A stretch of DNA of 64,000 nt from Massilia sp. Bi118 (GCF_918697865.1 NZ_CAKKMV010000001.1:124001-188000), one strand, 5' to 3'; shown: positions 1-9,306, counted from the stretch's first letter. Made by a program: numbers and translations. The notes: generated by a model not told the origin, from the sequence alone.

Positions 1-431
1 TTCTGGAAAAGGGCGAGGACATCAAGCGCTACCTGATCGGCGACGCGACCCTGAACGGCTACCTCGGCTCGCTGTGGAACGATTTGAAAGGCTGGATCAA
101 GGCCGATCTCGACAAGGAGGACTCGACCCTGCGCCGGCGCCTGGAAGCGACAGGCGCCTGGGTCGGGCGCATGCTGGCCGAGGATCCCGCTTTGCGCGCC
201 TCGCTCAACGAGAACCTGGAACTGGCGGCGCGCGGCGCGGCGCCCGAGTTCGCGGGCTTCCTGACCAGCCACATCGCCGACACCGTCAAGAACTGGGACA
301 GCCGCGAGATGTCGGAGCAGATCGAACTGAATATCGGCAAAGACCTGCAGTACATCCGGATCAACGGCACCGTGGTTGGCGGCTTGATCGGCGTGGTCTT
401 GTACTGCCTGTCCACGCTGCCTTTCCTTTAA
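1..431 (+). CDS. DUF445 family inner-membrane protein, 5'-truncated by the window edge
   Basis: Only the C-terminal ~142 residues are present; the open frame runs in from base 3 without a start and ends at TAA 429-431. The visible part is charged and helical and finishes in a hydrophobic segment (GGLIGVVLYCLSTLPFL). This matches the DUF445 layout, where a long helical soluble region ends in a C-terminal membrane anchor. The function of the family is not established. An internal TTG at 84 could be mistaken for a start, but coding continues upstream of it in the same frame. Confidence 0.75.
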   Translation, partial: LEKGEDIKRYLIGDATLNGYLGSLWNDLKGWIKADLDKEDSTLRRRLEATGAWVGRMLAEDPALRASLNENLELAARGAAPEFAGFLTSHIADTVKNWDSREMSEQIELNIGKDLQYIRINGTVVGGLIGVVLYCLSTLPFL

Positions 432-511
432 TCGGTATCGTTGTCGCCGCGACCCGTATTCGGCTGGATCAGAGCCTGGGGCGGGTGTAAGATGAGCTAC
501 AGGAGGATGTC

Positions 512-829
512 ATGACACACGCATCGCATGCCTTGCTGGCCGGGGCGCCCGAAACGGCGCTCATGCCCGGGCGCGACCTGTTCGAGGTCGCCCGCTACCT
601 GATTCCGATGGAAGCCAGCCTGGTGCAAGGCTGCCTGGTGGCGTCCGGCATCCCGGCGGTGCTGGCCGACGCCCACCTGATGCAGACCGACCTGCTGCTG
701 GCGCCGGCCCTCGGCGGCGTGCGCATACTGGTGCCCGAAGCGCATCTGGTCCAGGCCCAGGCCGTGCTGGAGGCCTTCCAGCGCGGCGAATTCGCCCTGA
801 GCGAAGACGCCGACGTCGGCGAGGCCTAA
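512..829 (+). CDS. DUF2007 domain protein (putative signal-transducing protein)
   Basis: A 105-aa soluble protein. The core (VARYLIPMEASLVQGCLVASGIPAVLAD, followed by GGVRILVPEAHLVQAQAVLE) is the small alpha/beta DUF2007 fold, which resembles PII-like or ACT-like domains. The family is usually labelled putative signal transducing, without a defined ligand. A strong AGGAGG at 501-506 sits 5 bases before the ATG and fixes the start. It follows the DUF445 gene by 80 bp in the same direction and may be co-transcribed with it. Confidence 0.8.
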   Translation: MTHASHALLAGAPETALMPGRDLFEVARYLIPMEASLVQGCLVASGIPAVLADAHLMQTDLLLAPALGGVRILVPEAHLVQAQAVLEAFQRGEFALSEDADVGEA

Positions 830-833
830 GGAT

Positions 834-2000
834 TCAGCTCGACAGCTTCTGCATCTCGCGATACAGGTCGGCCTTGCCCTCGAAGCCGATGCCCGGCAGG
901 TCCGGCATCGTCACATAGCCGTTCTCCACCTTCACGCCATCCGGGAAGCCACCGAAAGGCTGGAACAGGTCCGGATAGGACTCGTTGCCGCCCAGGCCCA
1001 GGCCAGCCGCGATGTTCAACGACATCTGGTGGCCGCCATGCGGAATGCAGCGGCTGCGCGACCAGCCGTGCTGGTGCAGCATGTCCAGCGTGCGCAGGTA
1101 CTCGACCAGGCCGTACGACAGCGCGCAGTCGAATTGCAGCCAGTCGCGGTCCGGGCGCATGCCGCCGTAGCGGATCAGGTTGCGCGCATCCTGCATCGAG
1201 AACAGGTTCTCGCCGGTCGCCATCGGCTTGTCGTAGTAATTGCGCAGGGTGGCCTGCAGCTCGAAGTCGAGCGGGTCGCCGGCTTCTTCGTACCAGAACA
1301 GATCGTACTGCGACAGCGCCTTGGCATACCGGATCGCGGTATCGAGATCGAAGCGGCCGTTGGCGTCCACCGCCAGCTTCTGGCCATCCTGCAGCACCGA
1401 CAGGATGGAGTCGATGCGGCGCAGGTCCTCGTCCAGCGAGGCGCCGCCGATCTTCTTCTTGACGACCGTGTAGCCGCGGTCGATGTAGCTGCGCATCTCG
1501 TCCTTCAGCTTTTCATGGTCCTGGCCCGGGTGATAGTAGCCGCCGGCCGCGTACACGAAGACCTTGCGGTCGGCCTTAGCGTTGCCGTAACGGTCGGCCA
1601 GCAGCTGGAACAGCGGCTTGCCCTCGATCTTGGCGACCGCATCCCACACCGCCATGTCGATGGTGCCGATCGCCACCGAGCGCTCGCCGTGGCCGCCCGG
1701 CTTCTCGTTGGTGAACATCGCATCCCAGATGCGGTGTGGATCGAGGTTGTCGCCCTTGTCGTTGACCAGGGTGCTTGGTTCGGCTTCCAGGATGCGCGGG
1801 ATGAAGCGCTCGCGCATCAGCTTGCCCTGGCCGTAGCGGCCATTCGAATTGAAGCCATAGCCGACCACCGGCTTGCCGTCGCGGATCACGTCCGTGATCA
1901 CGGCCACGAGGCTCAGCGTCATCTTGCTGAAGTCGATATAGGCGTTGCGGATGGAAGAGCTGATGGGGAGGGTCTGTTCGCGGATCTCGACGATTCTCAT
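834..2000 (-). CDS. tarD: D-tartrate dehydratase (enolase superfamily, mandelate racemase subgroup)
   Basis: Length 388 aa, matching the characterised Bradyrhizobium D(-)-tartrate dehydratase as remembered, including long shared stretches such as NAYIDF and the block GYGFNSNGRYGQG. The enzyme dehydrates D-tartrate to oxaloacetate. Catalytic residues are in place: a KKK run at 181-183 (K183 is the KxK base), Mg ligands D212 (VDANGRF), E238 and E264 (TGEN), and H321 in CIPHGGHQ. It is transcribed divergently from a LysR regulator 104 bp away, which is the usual arrangement for a substrate-induced catabolic gene. The product oxaloacetate fits the C4-dicarboxylate transporter elsewhere in the window, although the two loci are 16 kb apart. 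Other acid-sugar dehydratases of the superfamily are the alternative. Confidence 0.85.
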   Translation of the reverse strand: MRIVEIREQTLPISSSIRNAYIDFSKMTLSLVAVITDVIRDGKPVVGYGFNSNGRYGQGKLMRERFIPRILEAEPSTLVNDKGDNLDPHRIWDAMFTNEKPGGHGERSVAIGTIDMAVWDAVAKIEGKPLFQLLADRYGNAKADRKVFVYAAGGYYHPGQDHEKLKDEMRSYIDRGYTVVKKKIGGASLDEDLRRIDSILSVLQDGQKLAVDANGRFDLDTAIRYAKALSQYDLFWYEEAGDPLDFELQATLRNYYDKPMATGENLFSMQDARNLIRYGGMRPDRDWLQFDCALSYGLVEYLRTLDMLHQHGWSRSRCIPHGGHQMSLNIAAGLGLGGNESYPDLFQPFGGFPDGVKVENGYVTMPDLPGIGFEGKADLYREMQKLSS

Positions 2001-2104
2001 GATGGCTTGCCTGTGTGGTTCTCTGGAGCCGTCAGCTTAGTTCGTGCCGGGCCGTCTATAATTTTCCGGCATCGAATTGATTATTAACCTGAGGTGAATA
2101 GCGG

Positions 2105-3013
2105 ATGAGGCCCGACCATACGGCAGACATGGAATTCTTCGTGCTGGTGGCCCGCCACGGCAGCCTGGCCGCGGCCGCCCGCGCCCTCGACCTGACGCCG
2201 CCGGCGGCCACCAAGCGCCTGGCCCAGCTGGAAGCGCGATTGGGCGTGCGCCTGGTGAACCGCACCACGCGCCGCATCAGCCTGACCAGCGAAGGCGAGA
2301 CCTACCTGCTGCATGCGACGCGCATCCTGGCGTCGATCCGGGAGATGGAAGACGCGGTCGCCGGCGGGCGCTCAGCTTTGAAGGGGTTCCTGCGCGTGAA
2401 CGCTACGCTGGGTTTCGGCCGCACCACGATCGCGCCCATCGTCTCCGCGTTCGCGCAGCGCTATCCGCAGGTCGAGGTGCAGATGGAGGTGACGGACCGT
2501 CCGGTCGACCTGGTCGATGGCGGCTACGACCTGGCGATCCGCTTCGGCGCGCTGCCGGACAAGCGCCTGAATGCGCGCCGCGTGATGAGCAACCGGCGCT
2601 TCCTGTGTGCGTCGCCCTTGTATCTGCAGCGGCATGGTCTGCCTTCTTCGCTAGCCGAGTTGGCCAAGCATCGCTGCATCGTGCATCGCCAGAACGACGA
2701 GGCGCATGGCGTGTGGCGCTTCTATTCAGGCGAAGGAGAGGAGCACAGCGAGACGGTGAAGGTGCACGGTGCGCTGTCGAGCAATGACGGCGACATCGTG
2801 CTGGGCTGGGCGCTCGATGGGCACGGCATCCTGGTGCGCTCGGAGTGGGACCTGGCGCGTTATGTGGAGAGCGGGCGGCTGCAGATCGTGCTGCCGCAGT
2901 ACCGGCTGCCGTCGGCGGATTTGTTTGTGTATTACCTGAACCGGCGGAATCAGGCGGCGCGGGCGCGGGCGTTTATCGATTTTCTGGCCGAGCATTTCAG
3001 CCAGCCTTCTTAG
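2105..3013 (+). CDS. LysR-family transcriptional regulator
   Basis: A 302-aa protein with an N-terminal winged HTH (roughly residues 5-62: MEFFVLVARHGSLAAAARAL, then KRLAQLEARLGVRLVNRTTR) and a periplasmic-binding-protein-like effector domain from about residue 90. The sequence is typical of the DsdA/DmlR-like LysR group. GAGGTGA at 2091-2097 provides the ribosome site for ATG 2105. Its divergent position from the D-tartrate dehydratase gene suggests that it controls that gene, probably with tartrate or a related hydroxy acid as effector; this is inferred from position only. Its stop overlaps the stop of the convergent small gene by 4 bp. Confidence 0.9.
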   Translation: MRPDHTADMEFFVLVARHGSLAAAARALDLTPPAATKRLAQLEARLGVRLVNRTTRRISLTSEGETYLLHATRILASIREMEDAVAGGRSALKGFLRVNATLGFGRTTIAPIVSAFAQRYPQVEVQMEVTDRPVDLVDGGYDLAIRFGALPDKRLNARRVMSNRRFLCASPLYLQRHGLPSSLAELAKHRCIVHRQNDEAHGVWRFYSGEGEEHSETVKVHGALSSNDGDIVLGWALDGHGILVRSEWDLARYVESGRLQIVLPQYRLPSADLFVYYLNRRNQAARARAFIDFLAEHFSQPS

Positions 3014-3345
3014 CTCTCCATCGAGATTTCAGCGACCTTGCCTTTACCGTCGAAGCGCACGCTGATTACGTAGTCGGTGACCTTGCCCGGCAGGGTGAAA
3101 TCGAAGTGTTCCAGCTCGTCGTCTTCGCCCCAGTGCTCGCGCAGTTCGAGGATGTCGAGCACGGCGCCTGGATCGGGGCGGGTGGTCTCCATCTGCTCCT
3201 GCCAGTAGACGGGCGGGAGTTCTTCGAGGTGGAAGGCGACGAACATGGCGGCGCCGGAGTCCTCGTCTTCCATGTTGAAACCATTCTTGATGGCCTGGCG
3301 CGCGGCGGCTTCGCGGCGGGCCAGTTCGGCGGCTTGGTCGGTCAT
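3010..3345 (-). CDS. Conserved-looking hypothetical protein, acidic, 111 aa
   Basis: I do not recognise a named family. The protein is acidic, with an Ala-rich helical start (DQAAELARREAAARQAI) and a C-terminal beta-rich part (KVTDYVISVRFDGKGKVAEISME). There is no signal peptide or membrane segment. The last segment resembles the final strands of small DUF2004-like or immunity-type folds, but this is only an impression. It lies 12 bp downstream of another unknown gene on the same strand, so the two probably form a pair. The alternative reading frames here are weaker. Confidence 0.6.
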   Translation of the reverse strand: MTDQAAELARREAAARQAIKNGFNMEDEDSGAAMFVAFHLEELPPVYWQEQMETTRPDPGAVLDILELREHWGEDDELEHFDFTLPGKVTDYVISVRFDGKGKVAEISMES

Positions 3346-3357
3346 CTAAGTGCTCTC

Positions 3358-3978
3358 TCAGGCGGTCTGGTGATAGGGCCGCGCGTGCGCTTCATCCGAG
3401 GTTTTTAGCAGGCGCGGCCAGAATTTCGCCATTGTATCGGGCAGCGGCATGAAGCGATAGGCGACTGCCGCCGCGCCGAATTCCGCTTCGAGCGCGGCCC
3501 ATTCGACGGGCGGCAGGGCGAGGAAAACGAGGTCGCTGGAGTGGTAGGAGTCGATGCAGAAGCGGATTTCGGTGATGTCTTTCACGAGGCGATTCAGGGT
3601 GACCACGACGACCAGTTCGTCGTCGCGGTCGTGCTTTACCGGGGCCTGGAGCTTGCTGCCGCCGTATTCGAGGAAGAAGTGTTCTTTCTTTCCTTCGACG
3701 GTGGCGTGCACGGTGCCGATGTCGTGTTTGCCGGCGAAGAGCTCGTTCCAGCGTTCGACGGCTTCGCCATCGCCGGTCCAGAGGAATTCGGTTTCGTGTT
3801 CGTCTTTTTGGATGTAGTGAGCCCAGGTGTCGTGGTGCTTGGGCAGGGCCAGCATGGCGCGGGCGGTGCGCCAGGAGGTGGAGCGGGTCGCCTTGTTAGA
3901 CTGCCGGGGCCGGGGTGTGGCGATGGCTTGGTGCTTGAAGAAAAAGGCGCTGAGGATTAGGAAAAAGCGTCGTTTCAT
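3358..3978 (-). CDS. Hypothetical protein with a possible N-terminal signal or anchor sequence, ~206 aa
   Basis: Not recognised. The ATG at 3978 (MKRRFFLILSAFFF) gives a basic, hydrophobic N-terminus that could be a short signal or anchor. An in-frame TTG at 4002 would add eight residues and is less likely. The body is mixed alpha/beta with several Trp and charged stretches (DTWAHYIQKDEHETEFLW). The C-terminus ends in DEAHARPYHQTA. Together with the following 111-aa gene it forms a two-gene unit. Base composition is visibly less GC-rich than in the housekeeping genes nearby, which may indicate accessory DNA. Confidence 0.5.
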   Translation of the reverse strand: MKRRFFLILSAFFFKHQAIATPRPRQSNKATRSTSWRTARAMLALPKHHDTWAHYIQKDEHETEFLWTGDGEAVERWNELFAGKHDIGTVHATVEGKKEHFFLEYGGSKLQAPVKHDRDDELVVVVTLNRLVKDITEIRFCIDSYHSSDLVFLALPPVEWAALEAEFGAAAVAYRFMPLPDTMAKFWPRLLKTSDEAHARPYHQTA

Positions 3979-4220
3979 GGTTGTGTCTACCCGTGATCGC
4001 AAAGTCCGAAGCCCTCATTGTAGAGATAATTTCCATGTGGAAACTCACGAATAGTCACGCTTCCGCTGCAAATGCATTTTTGCAATTTTCTTGGCATACT
4101 GAACAGCGAGCCGGCATTTCGCCGTCGACATGGTTGCAGTAGAGGGTGGACGATTCGGGATTTTCGCCCCAATAACTGCAAGACAACGAAATACTAGGTA
4201 TAGACAGCACAGTTCGAGAC

Positions 4221-4712
4221 ATGGAACCGGTAGAAGAGAAGATTGAAGCGATACAACATGTGTTAGCGAGCATATTTGCCGCCCAACGTACTCTCAAGGT
4301 GCTTGCGCCGGAGTTCAAGTGGGCTGGGTTAGGCAATCTTCTTGGTGACTTTGGCGAACTCGTAGCTATCCAAGCTTATAAATTGAAAAAGGCCTCCGCA
4401 GGCGCGAACGGATTTGACGCAGTCTGCGAGGACGGACGCAAAGTTCAGATTAAAACGAACTACGCAGCGAGTCAGGTCGGATTTCGGGGCAACGCCGACA
4501 TCCTGTTGGTATTGAATGTGACGAACGATGGAAACTGGACCGAAATGTATTTCGGCCCGTTTGCTCCCGTGCTTGCAGCGTCTCGAAGGTCCGAGAGGGA
4601 CAACAAGAACATGATCGCTATAACAAAACTGCAGGAACTGCAAAAGGTCCACGGGTTTAAGCTGCAGCCGAAATCTCTGCCGGAACTAGAGGTGACGCCG
4701 CTTCCGGTGTGA
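4221..4712 (+). CDS. Nuclease-fold-like hypothetical protein (DUF6998-like), 163 aa
   Basis: The sequence contains GDFGELVAIQAYKL, then GFDAVCEDGRKVQIKT about 25 residues later. The spacing E ... D ... QxK resembles the PD-(D/E)xK core of restriction-endonuclease-like folds, with E near residue 45, D near 67 and the QIK lysine near 77. I associate this pattern with DUF6998, but no activity is known to me. Codon use and base composition are clearly AT-richer than the flanking genes, and the gene stands alone between an AT-rich gap and the tRNA-Met pair. It looks like an acquired orphan gene. No methyltransferase partner is present. Confidence 0.65.
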   Translation: MEPVEEKIEAIQHVLASIFAAQRTLKVLAPEFKWAGLGNLLGDFGELVAIQAYKLKKASAGANGFDAVCEDGRKVQIKTNYAASQVGFRGNADILLVLNVTNDGNWTEMYFGPFAPVLAASRRSERDNKNMIAITKLQELQKVHGFKLQPKSLPELEVTPLPV

Positions 4713-4733
4713 TTCAGGGCGAAGTCTAAAACG

Positions 4734-4771
4734 AAAAGCCCGCACATTCGTTAAGAATTATGCGGGCTTTT
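4734..4771. terminator. Bidirectional Rho-independent terminator
   Basis: Perfect 11-bp arms, AAAAGCCCGCA at 4734-4744 and its complement at 4761-4771, flanked by T-runs in both directions. It can end the nuclease-like gene on the plus strand and the two tRNA-Met genes on the minus strand. Confidence 0.85.
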
Positions 4772-4792
4772 CAAGCGTGCGAAAACGCATGT

Positions 4793-4869
4793 TGGTGGTG
4801 ATAGGTGGACTTGAACCACCGACCCCAGCATTATGAGTGCTGTGCTCTAACCAACTGAGCTATATCACC
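4793..4869 (-). tRNA. tRNA-Met (CAT), elongator type, copy 2 in transcription order
   Basis: Read on the minus strand it gives a full 77-nt cloverleaf starting GGTGATATAGCTCAG, with anticodon loop CTCATAA and encoded 3' CCA (TGG at 4793-4795 on the plus strand). The anticodon stem (CAGCA/TGCTG) and the GGGGTC variable region resemble elongator tRNA-Met (metT type) rather than initiator or Ile2 tRNA. The gene body is identical to the other copy 62 bp away. Confidence 0.93.
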
Positions 4870-4931
4870 GAAAACAGCTACTAAAACAAAATGGCTTAGC
4901 CAGTGAAAGCCAAGCCATCTCGCTTGAAATC

Positions 4932-5008
4932 TGGTGGTGATAGGTGGACTTGAACCACCGACCCCAGCATTATGAGTGCTGTGCTCTAACCAACTGAGCT
5001 ATATCACC
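4932..5008 (-). tRNA. tRNA-Met (CAT), elongator type, copy 1 in transcription order
   Basis: Same 77-nt sequence as the copy at 4793-4869, including the encoded CCA. It is the promoter-proximal member of a two-tRNA transcript. The 62-base spacer between the copies contains a small hairpin (ATGGCTT ... AAGCCAT, 4891-4918) that may guide processing. Confidence 0.93.
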
Positions 5009-5020
5009 AAAGCGGAGGGC

Positions 5021-5049
5021 ATTATGCCGTCCGCACACAAGACTGTCAA
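5021..5049 (-). promoter_or_regulatory. Sigma-70 promoter of the tRNA-Met pair
   Basis: On the minus strand TTGACA (5049-5044) is followed after exactly 17 bp by CATAAT (5026-5021), and transcription would start about 6 bp before the first tRNA. It is a near-consensus stable-RNA promoter. The -35 box lies just after the miaA stop codon. Confidence 0.85.
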
Positions 5050-5051
5050 GG

Positions 5052-6011
5052 TTACGCGCTTCGAATGTGCTTGTCCAGCGCGCCAAGAAGCTGGTCCGTT
5101 GCATCCTTGGCCAGACAATCGACCACGATCCGCGCCGGCATCGAGCGCAGCCAGGTCAGCTGGCGCTTGGCCAGCTGGCGTGTGGCGACGGTGCCGTTTT
5201 CGCGCAGCTGCTCGCGGCCATACAGGCCGTCGAGGTATTCCCAGCTCTGGCGGTAGCCCACGCAGCGCATCGATGGCAAGCCCAGATGCAGATCCCCGCG
5301 TGCGCGCAGACGCGCCACTTCGGCCACGATGCCCTGGTCGTCGCGCTCGCCCAGCATCTGGTCGAAGCGCAGCGCGATGCGCTTGTGCAGGACCGCGCGA
5401 TCCGAGGGCTCCAGTGCGAACGAGAGCAGCTCGAACGGGAGCTCGGTTTTTTCGCGCCGCGACAGCAGCTCGGACATCGGCTTGCCGCTCAATTCGATGA
5501 TCTCGAGCGCGCGGTTGATGCGCTGGGCGTCGTTCGGCGCCAGCCGCTCCGCCGTCACCGGATCGAGTTCGCGCAGCTTGGCATGCATGCCCGGCCAGCC
5601 GATGCGCGCCGCCTCCTCGTCGATGCGTGCGCGCACTAGCGCGTCGGCGGTCGGCAGGTCGTCGAGGCCGTCGACGAGGCCTTTAAAGTACATCATCGTG
5701 CCGCCGACCAGCAGCGGCAGCTTGCCGCGCGCCTGGATCTCGGCCACCAGCCGGATCGCGTCTTCGCGGAACTGCATCACCGAATAGGATTCGATCGGGT
5801 CGATGATGTCGATGAGGTGGTGCGGCACGCTGGCCAGTTCTTCGGCCGTCGGCTTGGCGGTGCCGATGTCCATCTCGCGGTAGACCAGGGCCGAGTCGAC
5901 CGAGATGATCTCGACCGGCATCTGCCTGGCGATGGCGAGTGCGGCGGCGGTCTTGCCGGACGCGGTCGGGCCCATGATGGCGACTGCCATCGATTTGTGA
6001 TTCTGAGTCAT
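5052..6011 (-). CDS. miaA: tRNA dimethylallyltransferase
   Basis: A 319-aa enzyme that transfers the dimethylallyl group to N6 of A37 in tRNAs reading UNN codons. The P-loop GPTASGKT lies near the N-terminus, followed by the substrate Asp ([18 protein letters not shown]) and the family block [16 protein letters not shown]. The ATG at 6011 ([16 protein letters not shown]) was chosen; a longer frame to 6068 would run into mutL. It starts 13 bp after the mutL stop, which is the classical mutL-miaA operon order. It ends just before the tRNA-Met promoter. Confidence 0.96.
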   Translation of the reverse strand: MTQNHKSMAVAIMGPTASGKTAAALAIARQMPVEIISVDSALVYREMDIGTAKPTAEELASVPHHLIDIIDPIESYSVMQFREDAIRLVAEIQARGKLPLLVGGTMMYFKGLVDGLDDLPTADALVRARIDEEAARIGWPGMHAKLRELDPVTAERLAPNDAQRINRALEIIELSGKPMSELLSRREKTELPFELLSFALEPSDRAVLHKRIALRFDQMLGERDDQGIVAEVARLRARGDLHLGLPSMRCVGYRQSWEYLDGLYGREQLRENGTVATRQLAKRQLTWLRSMPARIVVDCLAKDATDQLLGALDKHIRSA

Positions 6012-6024
6012 AAATAAATGTGGC

Positions 6025-7989
6025 TTACTGCCCGCGCAGGAACAGCTTGTCCAATGCTGAGATCTCAAGCTGCACCCAGGTCGGACGGCCGTGGTTGCAC
6101 TGGTCGGCGCGCTCGGTCGCTTCCATCTGGCGCAGCAGGGCGTTCATCTCCTGCACCGACAGGATGCGGTTGGCGCGGACCGCCGTGTGGCAGGCGAGGG
6201 TGCCGAGCAGCTCGTTGCGGCGCTCGATCAGCACGCGTGAGCCGCCGTATTCGCGAACGTCGCGCAGGACGTCGCGCGCCAGCGTCTGGGCGTCGGCGTT
6301 CTTCAGCAGGATGGGCACGGCGCGCACGGCCAGCGTGGTCGGCGAGACGGCGGCGATGTCGAAGCCCAGCGCTTTTAGCGTCTCCTGGTGTTCCTCGACG
6401 GTGCCGACCTCGATGGCGTCGGCGAAGAAGGTCACCGGGATCAGCATCTGCTGCACCTGCATCTGCTCGCCGCCGGCCTGGGCGTCGAGTGCGTTCTTCA
6501 GCTGCTCGTAGAGGATGCGCTCGTGGGCCGCGTGCATGTCGACCAGCACCAGGCCCTTGCGGTTCTGCGCGAGGATGTAGATGCCGTGCAGCTGGGCGAG
6601 GGCGAAGCCGAGCGGGAAGTCGTCGTCGTGTGCCGGCTGCGTTGTCGGTAAGGGGATCTCGAAGCCGGACGATGCAGGCTTGGCCGGCGCCGCATCGGCA
6701 TCCTTGAGGCCCGTGAACAGCGCGCCATAGCTCTCGGTGCGCTGGGCGACGCCACCGGAGCCGCCGCTGGACGGCGCATCCCAGCGGCTGCCGGCCGGGA
6801 AGGGCGAGGGCGAATAGGTCGAGGACAGTTGCGAGCCGAACGAGGTCTGCTCGTGCGGACGGCGCCAGGCCGGGCTTGCGCCGCCGCCGCCGGAATCGCG
6901 CCCGAAGCCGCCGCCCCAGGACGCGCCGGACGAGGGCGTGATCTCGGCCGCGCTGACCGGCGCCGGCGCATTGCCGTGCGAGGTGGCAGAGGTCTGGGCC
7001 AGCGCGCGCTGCACCGCGTGGAACACGAACTGGTGGACGGCGCGGCTGTCGCGGAAGCGCACTTCGATCTTCGAGGGGTGCACGTTGACGTCGACCATGG
7101 CCGGGTCGAGTTCGAGCGCTAGCACGTAGGACGGGAAGCGGTCGCCGTGCAGCACGTCCTCGTAGGCGGCCTTGACGGCGTGGACCAGCAGCTTGTCGCG
7201 CACGAAACGGCCGTTCACGTAGAAGAACTGGCCGTCGGCGCGCGCCTTGGAGGCGGTCGGCAGGCCGACATAGCCTTGCAGGCGTAGCGGGCCGGCGCTT
7301 TCATCGAGCTGCAGCCGTGCTTCGGCGAAGTCGTTGCCGAGGATCTGGGCGCTGCGCTTGGCCGCTTCGCTGACGTTCCAGTGGTCGATGGTGCGGCCGT
7401 TGTGGGTCAGGCTGAACGAGACGTCCGGACGCGCCAGCGCGATGCGGCGCACGACTTCGGCGCAGTGGCCATATTCGGTCTGCTCCGACTTCAGGAACTT
7501 GCGGCGCGCCGGCGTGTTGAAGTACAGGTCCTGCACGTCGATCGTGGTGCCGAAGGCGCCCGACGAAGGCGAGACCGTGCCCTGGTGCGAGCCGACGATC
7601 TCCCAGGCGTGGGCCGCATCGGCGGTACGCGAAGTGATGCTCACGGCGGCGACCGATGCGATCGAGGCCAGCGCTTCGCCGCGGAAGCCGAGCGTGTTGA
7701 CGTTTTCGAGGTCGGTCAGCGAGGCGATCTTCGAGGTCGCGTGGCGGGCCAGCGCGAGCGGCAGCTCTTCCGGCGGAATGCCCTTGCCGTTGTCGGTGAT
7801 GGCGATGCGCTTCACGCCGCCTTCCTCGAGACGGATCGTGACCTGGGTGGCGCCGGCGTCGAGCGCGTTTTCCAGCAATTCCTTGACCACGGCCGAAGGC
7901 CGCTCGACGACTTCGCCGGCGGCGATCTGCGAGATGAGCTGGTCGGGGAGCTGCTGGATGGGGCGGTGGGTGGGGGCCGGGGCGTTCAT
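6025..7989 (-). CDS. mutL: DNA mismatch repair protein MutL
   Basis: A 654-aa GHKL ATPase that couples MutS recognition to strand incision. N-terminal motifs are ENALDAG (40-46), DNGKG (66-70) and GFRGEAL (101-107). A Pro/Gly/Ser-rich linker lies around 340-450. The C-terminal dimerisation domain has [12 protein letters not shown] from about residue 484, matching the endonuclease-type motif DQHA(x)2E(x)4E with M for Q, plus [10 protein letters not shown] and CNHGRPTW. This indicates an incising MutL of the Neisseria type rather than the E. coli type, so a MutH is not required. The start is ATG 7989; upstream codons in the frame run into the intergenic repeat. Confidence 0.97.
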   Translation of the reverse strand: MNAPAPTHRPIQQLPDQLISQIAAGEVVERPSAVVKELLENALDAGATQVTIRLEEGGVKRIAITDNGKGIPPEELPLALARHATSKIASLTDLENVNTLGFRGEALASIASVAAVSITSRTADAAHAWEIVGSHQGTVSPSSGAFGTTIDVQDLYFNTPARRKFLKSEQTEYGHCAEVVRRIALARPDVSFSLTHNGRTIDHWNVSEAAKRSAQILGNDFAEARLQLDESAGPLRLQGYVGLPTASKARADGQFFYVNGRFVRDKLLVHAVKAAYEDVLHGDRFPSYVLALELDPAMVDVNVHPSKIEVRFRDSRAVHQFVFHAVQRALAQTSATSHGNAPAPVSAAEITPSSGASWGGGFGRDSGGGGASPAWRRPHEQTSFGSQLSSTYSPSPFPAGSRWDAPSSGGSGGVAQRTESYGALFTGLKDADAAPAKPASSGFEIPLPTTQPAHDDDFPLGFALAQLHGIYILAQNRKGLVLVDMHAAHERILYEQLKNALDAQAGGEQMQVQQMLIPVTFFADAIEVGTVEEHQETLKALGFDIAAVSPTTLAVRAVPILLKNADAQTLARDVLRDVREYGGSRVLIERRNELLGTLACHTAVRANRILSVQEMNALLRQMEATERADQCNHGRPTWVQLEISALDKLFLRGQ

Positions 7990-8045
7990 GCACAAATTAT
8001 AGCTCGGCGCCCCGGTGGCAAAGCAGGGCTGTCCGATTTTTCGAT

Positions 8046-8239
8046 AATTCGGGGTCAGAGCACATTTTGTCGATAAATCGGGGTCAGAGCACATTTTCAG
8101 GCAAGCCGAATTCGTGCTTCAGACGCAATCCGGTCCTTGTGCCCCAGAGGAGAATGCGCTGGAAGAGTGCTTCAGGAACCTTGTTCGAAAAAGTGTTCTG
8201 ACCCCGAATTTGTTGAGAAAAGTGCTCTGACCCCGAATT
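8046..8239. repeat. Cluster of four GGGGTCAGAGCAC repeats (two direct, two inverted)
   Basis: Two copies of the form TTCGGGGTCAGAGCAC lie at about 8048-8094, and two reverse-complement copies (GTGCTCTGACCCCGAATT, one with TTCT) lie at about 8187-8239. They bracket an 88-bp segment. The same motif forms a perfect 24-bp hairpin at 30274-30328. The enclosed segment has an open minus-strand reading (VPEALFQRILLWGTRTG) that might be a remnant of a mobile gene. The stop codon of the cyclophilin gene touches the last copy. Confidence 0.8.
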
Positions 8240-9173
8240 ATTTTTGTTCGCGGACGGGTATCTGTGCGTTGCAGAGGTCCAGGTAGTTGGGCGAGACCTT
8301 GTTCCAGGGGCCGCCGCGGTTGCGCTGGGCGTCCAGGACTGCCTGGTAGGTGGCGCTTTCGGTGCGCATGACTTCCAGGTGGGCGCGCTCGGCTTCGGGG
8401 ACATCGGCTGCGACCTTCACCGCCATGATCGGCACCTGCAGCTCCGGTTTGTCGTAGAAGCCCATCGGGGCGGGGCCGCGCGGCAGGGTCGAGAGCAGGG
8501 GCATGCCGGCGACGACGCGGCCGACCACGGTGATGTTGCGGTCCAGCTGGCGCGGGGCCTGGCCGGTGACGACGTAGAGGCTGGTGCCGCCGCCGCTGTC
8601 CGACTCGTTGCCGCGGGCCACGCCGACCATGCCGTAGCAGTGCGTCAGCCAGGTCTGGCCGGCTTTCGGGTCGCGTCCGACCGGGAAGCCGTTCGAGTGG
8701 CCGATCTGCGGCGCGAAGCCGTCGGCGTCGCGCATGCGCGTGAATTGCTTGTCATTCGACAGGGGCACGGTGAACTCGGCGGGCAGGGTCTTCTGCGCGT
8801 CCTTCACCTTGCGCACCTTGTCGTCGTCCTCGTGCGGGTCGCCCCACTGGACCACGAAATTGTCCTGCGAGCGGATGATCGCCAGGCCGTCGTAGTAGTG
8901 CTCGCGCGCCAGGGCCTTGATGTTTTTGGCGTGGTTGGGCGCAAACGCAGGCGCCAGTTCGATGACCACCCGGCCACTCGGCAGCTCCAGGTACAGGGTG
9001 TTCTCGGGATCCAGCGGGCGCCAGTCGCCCGGCTTCGAGCCTTTCAGCACATCGCCGACGCTGGGTCTGGGCGCCAGCTCTTTCTCAGTCTTTTTCTCCG
9101 CTGCACCAGCATGAGAAGCCAGCAGGGCGGCGATGCCCAGGGTGAGGGCGATACGAACTTTCGGGTAGGGCAT
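8238..9173 (-). CDS. Exported cyclophilin-type peptidyl-prolyl cis-trans isomerase
   Basis: A 311-aa protein with a clear signal peptide ([24 protein letters not shown]) and a cyclophilin fold: [43 protein letters not shown] and [23 protein letters not shown]. It is predicted to catalyse prolyl isomerisation of periplasmic proteins. It is longer than minimal cyclophilins, with insertions around the middle and a C-terminal tail of about 60 residues. The active-site region is divergent ([13 protein letters not shown] in place of the usual FHRVI..FMIQGGD), so activity is likely but not certain. Confidence 0.88.
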   Translation of the reverse strand: MPYPKVRIALTLGIAALLASHAGAAEKKTEKELAPRPSVGDVLKGSKPGDWRPLDPENTLYLELPSGRVVIELAPAFAPNHAKNIKALAREHYYDGLAIIRSQDNFVVQWGDPHEDDDKVRKVKDAQKTLPAEFTVPLSNDKQFTRMRDADGFAPQIGHSNGFPVGRDPKAGQTWLTHCYGMVGVARGNESDSGGGTSLYVVTGQAPRQLDRNITVVGRVVAGMPLLSTLPRGPAPMGFYDKPELQVPIMAVKVAADVPEAERAHLEVMRTESATYQAVLDAQRNRGGPWNKVSPNYLDLCNAQIPVREQK

Positions 9174-9306
9174 CTATGTCTCCTTGTCATTATTGTGCGA
9201 GGGATTGTAATCCGGAACGTGCAAATTCTCCCGATGAAGTTGACGATCCCGCCATTTTCTGGATGCGGTCTGATGGTATGATTCGGCGCTACCATTTAGG
9301 ATGATT

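Noticed and set aside
4793..5008. Direct repeat of the tRNA-Met pair as an integration footprint (att duplication)
   Set aside because: Both copies are complete 77-nt functional tRNAs in one transcript with a good promoter; the spacer is only 62 bp and holds no foreign gene.
8084..8404. 106-codon minus-strand open frame across the repeat cluster at 8.1 kb
   Set aside because: It is an out-of-frame shadow of the cyclophilin 3' end joined to translated repeat sequence (NNSGSEHFS); no start signal, and the repeat reading is typical of palindromic elements.
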